Source: Carya illinoinensis | Lineage: Eukaryota > Streptophyta > Magnoliopsida > Fagales > Juglandaceae | NCBI RefSeq assembly: GCF_018687715.1 | Contig: NC_056753.1 | Location: forward strand, 13,947,001-14,011,000 | Length of the DNA: 64,000 bases | Direction: 5' to 3' | Notes under the pieces: generated by a model | Seen by the model: only the letters and a program-made list of their open reading frames with translations | Databases searched by the model: none | What the model was told of the DNA's origin: nothing | Made by a program: the position numbers and the translations under genes | Shown: positions 55,731 through 64,000 of the stretch, piece after piece | How positions within the stretch are numbered: the stretch's first letter is position 1 | How the letters are laid out: each line of letters begins with the position of its first letter

Positions 55731-55968
55731 TTTTCTTTTTGTTTTCCTCTCATTTTCTGCACTATCTCTTCTCTTTTTACTCTCTCTTTTTTCTTCAGTC
55801 TCTTTACTCTTTTCACTCTCCTTTTTCTTTTCACTTTCTTTTTCCTTTTCACTCTCTATTTCCTTTTCACTCTCTGTTTTTTCTTCACTCTCTCCTTCTC
55901 TTGAAGTTTTGGCCTCACTATTTCTTCTTTTCTCAATCTCATTTTCACTCTTTCTTTTTTCATCAATC
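55731..55968 (-). pseudogene. N4 charged linker, frame disrupted
   Basis: The sense strand is A/G-rich and codes for K/E/S repeats as in N3, but a 17-base T run on plus (about 55983-55999) and other length changes move the frame between the two flanking open segments. The Met at 55730 that starts the next frame lies at the linker's end (SFYAKASFNTN). Confidence 0.6.
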
Positions 55969-56709
55969 TCACTTTCTCTCTATTTTTTTTTTTTTTTTAT
56001 CAACTTCACTTTCTTTCTTTCTTTTTTGATCGACCTCACTTTTCAACTTGAGTTGGTCCTCATGGACCTGTGTTGGAGTTAAAGGAGCAAGTTTGATTCT
56101 TTTTCCATCCTTTTCAAAGCTGTACATGTTTCTAAACCCATCATAGATCACTCTCCTATCACACTGCCACGGCCTCCCCAACAAAATATGGCCAATATGC
56201 ATAGGCACTACATCACAAAGTACCTCATCCTTGTACCTCCCAATTGAAAAAGAAACTAGCACTTGCTTATTTATTTTAACCTCCCCACAATCATTCAACC
56301 ACTGCAACTTGTATGGTCTAGAGTGTTTCAAAGTAGGTAAATTCAATTTCTCAACTAAAGTAGTGCTAGCAACATTAGTATAACTCCCTCCATCAATAAT
56401 CATACTACATACCTTGTTGTTGATGTGGCATCTAGTACGAAAAATGTTTTCTCTTTGCTGCTCTATACCATCCATCTTAAATTTTGTATTGGAAGCACGC
56501 CTAACAACAAGAGACTTGCCATACTCTTCATTCTTATTGTACCTATTCTCAATACTAGGCTCACGTCTCCTCCTATTTCTCCCACTTTGCAAATTTCTAA
56601 TCAATGCACCTTGTTGTTCCATCTTATCCCTCACTTCCCCCAACTTCAAATTTAACCTTTCAAATTTTTGTTGCATGGACTGCGACAAAAAGAATGAATT
56701 GTCTGACAT
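55969..56709 (-). CDS. N4 gag-remnant/protease frame
   Basis: 246 codons: MSDNSFFLSQSMQQKFERLN coiled-coil remnant, direct junction to GKSLVVRRASNTKFKMDG, and protease with MIIDGGSYTNVAS, where the family has Cys in place of Tyr. [16 protein letters not shown] follows, then the start of the linker. Capsid and CCHC knuckle are absent. It ends in the A-rich linker. Confidence 0.75.
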   Translation of the reverse strand: MSDNSFFLSQSMQQKFERLNLKLGEVRDKMEQQGALIRNLQSGRNRRRREPSIENRYNKNEEYGKSLVVRRASNTKFKMDGIEQQRENIFRTRCHINNKVCSMIIDGGSYTNVASTTLVEKLNLPTLKHSRPYKLQWLNDCGEVKINKQVLVSFSIGRYKDEVLCDVVPMHIGHILLGRPWQCDRRVIYDGFRNMYSFEKDGKRIKLAPLTPTQVHEDQLKLKSEVDQKRKKESEVDKKKKKIERK

Positions 56710-57655
56710 CCCCTTTAGTTATGAGTCACTTTAATGAGACATCGTATGTGCTGCACAAAAAAGAATGTTAGTGGAAAAAGACCTTACACGCTCTCCCTCA
56801 CGTGTTTACACTCAAATAATGACACTCCACTCGTGTTTCACTCTTAATTGGCTTTTTCCCGATAATGATCTCACACTCTCTTGCCTTTTACCTCAATTGT
56901 TTTCACACTCAAGTTCTAAAAGAACTAATTGAACAAAATCAAGACAAAGCAACCTTGTTTAATCCCAACTTGCAATTAGCTCCAAGAAACAAGAACAAGA
57001 GAAACATGGAAGGAACAACAATGACACGAAAATCAAGGAAATTATACGAGGGAAAGAGTAATTACAAAACAAGACACCAACTAGAAAAAATGTATTCAGC
57101 CCCTTTAAAGATAATGCTCAATCAATGCCAAATGACTCAATTTCATATGGCAAAGTATTTCAAACAACTATACCTAAAATCATTTTCTTTCTCTTCTTTT
57201 TTTTCGAATTTTGGATTTTTTTTTTTTTTGCCTTTTTTTTCGATTTTTTTTTCTTTCTTTTCTTTTCCTTTCTTTTCTTTTCTTTTCTTTTCCTTTTTTT
57301 TTTTCTTTTCTTTTCTCAACAATTCAACCACAAACAGAAATATTCAATTGTGATAATGAAACAATTGAATTCAAACACATACAAATTGATAAGGAAATAG
57401 AAGGGAATCAATGAAACCCTAGAAATTTCAAACCCTAGATGATGCAAATTTTGACAGCTCTCAAACAAGGAATTTAGCCATCCTATGATGATGAACATGA
57501 AACCCAAAAGATAGAATAATTTGGCAGCCCTAGGAAATTCGAATTTCTGCACTTTTTTTTTTGTGCAACCCTAGAACAATGAAACTCTAGAATTAACGAT
57601 ACAATAAATAAAGATAGAATCAGACCTGATTGGAAACCTTGCTCTGAATACCAAA
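56710..57655 (-). other. N4 leader, (AAAAG)n tract and primer site
   Basis: The primer site in sense is TGGTATTCAGAGC (57641-57653). The pyrimidine run on plus (about 57225-57315) mixes CTTTT units and T runs. The segment ACTCAATTTCATATGGCAAAG (about 57136-57156) is shared with N3 only. Several short frames in the T-rich run are compositional. No gene is seen. Confidence 0.78.
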
Positions 57656-58453
57656 TGATATGAACCCCAATCGACTCGCTTTGAGACCCAACAACAATAT
57701 TGGAAAACAAACCCAAGAACGCCAAACTCAAGTCTATGGATGGAGAATTTAGACCCGTTGAAATCTCGTTCCAAGAACCTAGATTATATTAAAATCTAGA
57801 CCCAATGAAATCCAGTCTCAAGAACCCAAATTACAAGGAGGAATGCCACAAAGGTTGTGATTTACCTTTGATAAGTTCAAGAGTTCAATTAAGAACACGA
57901 GGAGAAAACTCACTCACAATGAAAATTCAATAAAAAAATGTCTTACCTCTCAAATGAGGCTACAAATGCCTTAAATAAACAATTCCCAAAACCCTAAAGG
58001 AATAGTGCAGCGGGTACTGTAGCATGAACAGTGCCGCACTACAGTAACTTCTAAAACCCTAGTTCACATAAATTAATAACTTTCCAAATATGCCCTTGGC
58101 CAAAATACAAGGCCTTCCCAAAAACCCTAGTTCATTAGAAATAAGACATATGGGCTAGACATCTCTCAAGCCCAATTATTCTAGAATAATTCCTTTGACT
58201 AATAAAATAAGCCATTTCAACGAAATAAATAAGTCCATGGTCTTTAATAACAATCGGCTCAAGTCGTGTCTTCCATAGCTTGGATCAAGTGGATCAAAAC
58301 TGGTTCTCATTCTTTCAAGCCCATCATGTGTGTTGGCCTCTTGCTAGTTTCATCCCAATTGGATTGCACCAATTCTTACATTGCTCCCTTAATCTTCGTG
58401 GCTCTTAATCTTGTAATTGATCCTTAAGACTTGATCTGCCTTGGGGCCCATCA
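57656..58453 (-). repeat. 5' LTR of N4 (798 bp)
   Basis: TGATATGAACCCC...GGGGCCCATCA on plus. It retains the half-site block (GTACTGTAGCATGAACAGTGCC, then ACTACAGTA, about 58015-58047) and a TATTTAAG box in sense near 57970. Being full length, it shows that the short 3' LTR is a defect of the other end. Confidence 0.92.
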
Positions 58454-61400
58454 CTTTAGATGATCAACAAAAGAAAGAATTAGAGCCTATTATGGCTTGC
58501 GTCAAGCTTTTAAATTAAACAATCAAAACTCACATTCTAAGAAATTTTTGAGACATACTTGTACCAAGACAAGCCATAACTAGAAATTCAACACAAAATA
58601 TTCAAATGCAAACAATATCTCTCAATTAACCCGATTTTGAATTTCGCATGCCGACCTCATTTAAACTCAATCAGAATTCATTCCTATAGCATAATTTAAA
58701 ACCTAACATACTATGCTAATACTAAACAAAGATTCGGGTAGGGTTAATTACAAAATTCGTGGCCCCAAGAACTCTCCCAAACACACTCACACAACTCACT
58801 CGGTTTCACTCTTTTGCATACGAAGAGGTCAAAAGCTCTCGAGCACTCAAGAGAAGCCTTGGAGGCGAGGTGTGGAGGAATAAGGGAGTGAAGAGGCGGT
58901 ATTTAAAGAGGGGGGGGGGGAGGGAGACGTTGTCCTTGGCTGAAGGAGGGATTGGCGATTGGTTGGGGGAGTAGAGGAGTCTGGTGGTGAGATTTCCAAC
59001 TCGAGTCATCACTTGTGCAGATGAATGGTGCCCTAAACCCCCACGATTTCTTCATTTCAGGTCTTGCAAGGTGCTATATTGGTGTGGGAGCTGACATGGT
59101 GTGAAAATAAAACAGAGAAACAAGGCATGAGGTCATGCCTTGATGCCGCACGTTGTAGGCTGAAAATCTGGACAAAGTTCATCTCTTGGTTGCATCACTT
59201 TTGTTTTATCTTCATGGATCATTTGTGCACGTATCATCATCACACACGTTGAAGGCTTTTTCAGGCGGAAGATGGCGAGGGATTGGCTGTCAAGTGATCA
59301 ACTCTGAGCATCTCAAGGAAGAGGGTGAAGCGAGGTTGCCGGGTGATGTCTAGTGCAAAAGCCAATCGGTTTAGCTCTATTTTGAGTGTTGACTTGGGTC
59401 AAAATTCCCATGATGACTTGAAGGACTCTTGGGGATTGGAGGAAGGATGTAAAGGGGAGATGGCGTGTGGGAATGGCGCAATTAAGAACAGGAATAAAAA
59501 ATAAAAATACAATGCCACTCGGTTGCTTCAACTAAGTTTCAAATGGAATTGGTTGGGGCTACGGTTCGGTTACTTGGGGGGATTTCTCACAAGGTTTTTG
59601 ACTAGTCCATTACAGACGAGAGGATGTGTGGTTGGAGAAAATACGATGGAAATGGCGTGGGCTAGGGAGTTGTTTTGGTTGAATGCACAAGAACGTGCAC
59701 ATGTGCCGATTGGTGGTGATTGTGCATTGACATGTCTTTGCCACTCTATTGATATGTGTTGGATCAAGGTTAAACTACTACCTTGGTCTCGAATGATGAA
59801 AGACAACAAGAAAATTACAAAGAAGGTTCAGATAAAAAATGTTAGATATAATTAAAAGGGAAATTAAGGTCAAAACATGGTTTAGATGTTACTAATCATC
59901 TGCAAGTATATTAATGCCCTGAACTCAAGTTAGAAGCTCAAATATTGTCAAATGGGAGCCTTAGGGGTTTGTGGCACTTGAAGAAAACCAATGGTATGGT
60001 GTATATGTGGGCTTCAATTAAAAGCATTCCATAAATGCCCAAGTGTGATTTCAACTAATTAATCGCTATGGATGTTTGTATACCTCATTTTATCAAGTGC
60101 CACGAATTCTAATACGTTAATGACAATTTGAAAACTTAATTTCTGTTCATACCAACAGTTAATTAAGCATGACGTAAGACCTTAATCACCATTAAACAAG
60201 GCCTACGACCTTAACGATTATACCTAAGCGAGCATGATGTTTCTAGCTTTATCCACTAAGAGATGTTCCGAAAACTTAATCAAATCAGACATTTTGATTC
60301 TTATCCAATCACAGGGCGTTGCTAAATGCACATTATTCAAGCCTAGGTAAATTAATTAAAAGTTCCATAACTGAAGCACAAACTAGTCAAAACCGCGCAT
60401 GCTTTAGATGACCAACAAAAGAAAGAATTAGAGCCTATTATGGCTTGCGTCAAGCTTTTAAATTAAACAATCAAAACTCACATTCTAAGAAATTTTTGAG
60501 ACATACTTGTACCAAGACAAGCCATAACTAGAAATTCAACACAAAATATTCAAATGCAAACAATATCTCTCAATTAACCCGATTTTGAATTTCGCATGTC
60601 GACCTCATTTAAACTCAATCAGAATTCATTCCTATAGCATAATTTAAAACCTAACATACTATGCTAATACTAAACAAAGATTCGGGCAGGGTTAATTACA
60701 AAATTCGTGGCCCCAAGAACTCTCCCAAACACACTCACACAACTCACTCGGTTTCACTCTTTTGCATACGAAGAGGTGAAAAGCTCTCGAGCACTCAAGA
60801 GAAGCCTTGGATGCGAGGTGTGGAGGAATAAGGGGGTGAAGGGGCGATATTTAAAGAGGGGGGGGGGGGGGGAGGGAGACGTTGTCCTTGGCTGAAGGAG
60901 GGATTGGCGATTGGTTGGGGGAGTAGAGGAGTCTGGTGGTGAGATTTCCAACTTGAGTCATCACTTGTGCAGATGAATGGTGCCCTAAACCCCCACGATT
61001 TCTTCATTTCAGGTGTTGCAAGGTGCTATATTGGTGTGGGAGCTGACATGGTGTGAAAATAAAACAGAGAAACAAGGCATGAGGTCATGCCTTGATGCCG
61101 CACGTTGTAGGCTGAAAATCTGGACAAAGTTCATCTCTTGGTTGCATCACTTTTGTTTTATCTTCACGGCTCATTCGTGCACGTATCATCATCACACACG
61201 TTGAAGGCTTTTTCAGGCGGAAGATGGCGAGGGATTGGCTGTCAAGTGATCAACTCTGAGCATCTCAAGGAAGAGGGTGAAGCGAGGTTGCCGGGTGATG
61301 TCTAGTGCAAAAGCCAATCGGTTTAGCTCTATTTTGAGTGTTGACTTGGGTCAAAATTCTCATGATGACTTGAACGACTCTTGGGGATTGGAGGAAGGAT

Positions 61401-64000
61401 GTAAAGGGGAGATGGCGTGTGGGAATGGCGCAATTAAGAACAGGAATAAAAAATAAAAATACAATGCCACTCGGTTGCTTCAACTAAGTTTCAAATGGAA
61501 TTGGTTGGGGCTACGGTTCGGTTACTTGGGGGGATTTCTCACAAGGTTTTTGACTGGTCCATTACAGACGAGAGGATGTGTGGTTGGAGAAAATACGATG
61601 GAAATGGTGTGGGCTAGGGAGTTGTTTTGGTTGAATGCACAAGAAGGTGCACATGTGCGGATTGGTGGTGGTTGTGCATTGACATGTCTTTGCCACTCTA
61701 TTGATATGTGTTGGATCAAGGTTAAACTTCTACCTTGGTCTCGAATGATGAAAGACAACAAGAAAATTACAAAGAAGGTTCAGATAAAAAATGTTAGATA
61801 TAATTAAAAGGGAAATTAAGGTCAAAACATGGTTTAGATGTTACTAATCATCTGCAAGTATATTAATGCCCTGAACTCAAGTTAGAAGCTCAAATATTGT
61901 CAAATGGGAGCCTTAGGGGTTTGTGGCACTTGAAGAAAACCAATGGTATGGTGTATATGTGGGCTTCAATTAAAAGCATTCGATAAACGCCCAAGTGTGA
62001 TTTCAACTAATTAATCGCTATGGATGTTTGTATACCTCATTTTATCAAGTGCCACGAATTCTAATACGTTAATGACAATTTGAAAACTTAATTTCTGTTC
62101 ATACCAACAGTTAAGCATGACGTAAGACCTTAATCACCATTAAACAAGGCCTACGACCTTAACGATTAAACCTAAGCATGCATGATGTTTCTAGCTTTAT
62201 CCACTAAGAGATGTTCCGAAAACTTAATCAAATCAGACATTTTGATTCTTATCCAATCACAGGGCGTTGCTAAATGCACATTATTCAAGCCTAGGTAAAT
62301 TAATTAAAAGTTCCATAAGTGAAGCACAAACTAGTCAAAACCGCGCATGCTTTAGCTGATCAACAAAAGAAAGAATTAGAGCCTATTATGGCTCGCGTCA
62401 AGCTTTTAAATTAAACAATCAAAACTCACATTCTAAGAAATTTTTGATACATACTTGTACCAAGACATGCCATAACTAGAAATTCAACACAAAATATTCA
62501 AATGCAAACAATATCTCTCAATTAACCCGATTTTGAATTTCGCATGCCGACCTCATTTAAACTCAATCAGAATTCATTCCTATAGCATAATTTAAAACCT
62601 AACATACTATGCTAATACTAAACAAAGATTCGGGCAGGGTTGCTTACAAAATTCGTGGCCCCAAGAACTCTCCCAAACACACTCACACAACTCACTCAGT
62701 TTCACTCTTTTGCACAAGAAGAGGTCAAAAGCTCTCGAGGACTCAAGAGAAGCCTTGGATGCGAAGTGTGGAGGAATAAGGGAGTGAAGGGGCAGTATTT
62801 AAAGAGGGGGGGGGGGGGGGGAGGGAGACGTTGTCCTTGGCTGAAGGAGGGATTGGCGATTGGTTGGGGGAGTAGAGGAGTCTGGTGGTGAGATTTTCAA
62901 CTCGAGTCATCACTTGTGCAGACGAATGGTGCCCTAAACCCCCCACGATTTCTTCATTTCAGGTGTTGCAAGCTCCTATATTGGTGTGGGAGCAGACATG
63001 GTGCAAAAATAAAACAGAGAAACAAGGCATGAGGTCATGCCTTGATGCCGCACGTTGTAGGATGAAAATCTGGACAAATGTTCATCTCTTGGTTGCATCA
63101 CTTTTGTTTTATCTTGACGTCTCATTCGTGCACGTATCATCATCACACACGTTGAAGGCTTTTTCAGGCGGAAGATGGCGAGGGATTGCCTGTCAAGTGC
63201 TCAACTCTGAGCAGCTCAAGGAAGAGGGTGAAGTGAGGCTGCCGGGTGATGTCTAGTGCAAAAGCCAATCGGTTTAGCTCTATTTTGAGTGTTGACTTGG
63301 GTCAAAATTCCCATGATGACTTGAAGGACTCTTGGGGATTGGAGGAAGGACGTAAAGGGGTGATGGCGTGTGGGAATGGCACAATTAAGAACAGGAATAA
63401 AAAATAAAAATACAATGCCACTCGGTTGCTTCAACTAAGTTTCAAATGGAATTGGTTGGGGCTACGGTTCGGTTACTTGGGGGGATTTCTCACAAGGTTT
63501 TTGACTGGTCCATTATAGACGAGAGGATGTGTGGTTGGAGAAAATACGAAGGAAATGGCGTGGGCTAGGGAGTTGTTTTGGTTGAATGCACAAGAAGGTA
63601 CACATGTGCCGATTGGTGGTGATTGTGCATTGACATGTCTTTGCCACTCTATTGATATGTGTTGGATCAAGGTTAAACTTCTACCTTGGTCTCGAATGAT
63701 GAAAGACATCAAGAAAATTACAAAGAAGGTTCAGATAAAAAATGTTAGATATAATTAAAAGGGAAATTAAGGTCAAAACATGGTTTAGATGTTACTAATC
63801 ATCTGCAAGTATATTAATGCCCTGAACTCAAGTTAGAACCTCAAATATTGTCAAATGGGAGCCTTAGGGTTTTGTGGCACTTGAGGAAAACCAATGGTTT
63901 GGTGTATGTGGGCTTCAATTAGAAGCGTTCCATAAACGCCTAAGTGTGATTTCGACTAATTAATCGCTATGGATGTTTGTATCCCTCATTTTATCAAGTG
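58454..64000. repeat. S195 tandem array, segment D
   Basis: 58454-59433 completes the unit interrupted by N4. Full units follow at 59434-61385 (1,952 bp) and 61386-63346 (1,961 bp), and a partial unit runs off the right edge. These units form a local subtype: MEMAWAREL and KKITKK wording in the 110-codon frame, VNTQN on the other strand, and long G runs (15 at about 60859, 16 at about 62806). Adjacent units resemble each other more than those of segment B, as expected from local homogenisation. Confidence 0.93.

Larger units (their letters stand above)
53967..58453 (-). mobile_element. N4: non-autonomous element with a snap-back LTR end (TSD CTTTA)
   Basis: A 4,487-bp minus-strand element with CTTTA on both sides (53962-53966, 58454-58458), restoring an S195 unit when removed. 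The 5' LTR is 57656-58453 (798 bp, complete). The 3' LTR is only 334 bp (53967-54300) and palindromic at its ends. The internal part has a gag-remnant/protease frame and a long linker-to-integrase frame. It shares the extra leader segment and the integrase catalytic deletion with N3. Confidence 0.94.

Noticed and set aside
3643..64000. S195 as ribosomal DNA intergenic spacer or a 5S array
   Set aside because: No rRNA gene sequence or 5S internal promoter was recognised in any unit, and the unit is AT-rich with no rRNA-like segment.

Overview
The window is plant nuclear heterochromatin, most likely from a eudicot. It contains no recognisable host gene, no RNA gene and nothing prokaryotic. Everything supportable is one of two things: a long-period tandem repeat, or LTR retrotransposons inserted into it and into each other. 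Evidence for a plant includes an Athila-type Ty3/gypsy pol, chromovirus gag-pol with an initiator-tRNA-Met-like primer site, and a tRNA-Asp-like primer site.

Layout. (1) 1-3642: minus-strand Athila-like remnant (called A0): pol fragment, primer-binding site, a complete ~1.9 kb LTR and a polypurine tract. (2) A tandem array with a unit of about 1.94-1.96 kb (called S195) starts right beside that polypurine tract and accounts for about 24 kb in pieces: 3643-7574, 13808-13863, 32800-42500, 49257-53966 and 58454-64000. (3) Two gag-pol coding chromovirus copies, CRM-like because the end of pol is encoded inside the 3' LTR: C1 (minus, 7575-13807) and C2 (plus, 42501-49256). Both are broken by stops and frameshifts. 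(4) Four related non-autonomous elements that have lost capsid, zinc knuckle, reverse transcriptase and RNase H but keep protease and integrase-derived pieces: N1 (plus, 13864-32799, rearranged), N2 (minus, 23223-27968, TSD AATTG), N3 (minus, 28022-32137, TSD GAAGG) and N4 (minus, 53967-58453, TSD CTTTA). A solo LTR with TSD TGTTA sits inside N1.

Order of events, read from nesting: the S195 array came first; C1, N1, C2 and N4 entered it; the solo LTR entered N1's internal region; N2 and N3 entered N1's 3' LTR 51 bp apart. The three pieces of that 3' LTR add up to 803 bp once the nested elements and duplicated target bases are removed.

The most unusual points are: a non-autonomous chromovirus lineage whose ~550-codon chimeric frame survives several internal deletions; in-frame 45/93-bp module arrays built from integrase sequence; a ~1.9 kb inverted repeat of LTR plus leader inside N1, followed by a nearly identical 2.4 kb tandem copy; a snap-back palindromic LTR end in N4 with its target duplication intact; and a dimeric higher-order organisation of S195. 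All identities and divergences below were judged by eye, not computed.
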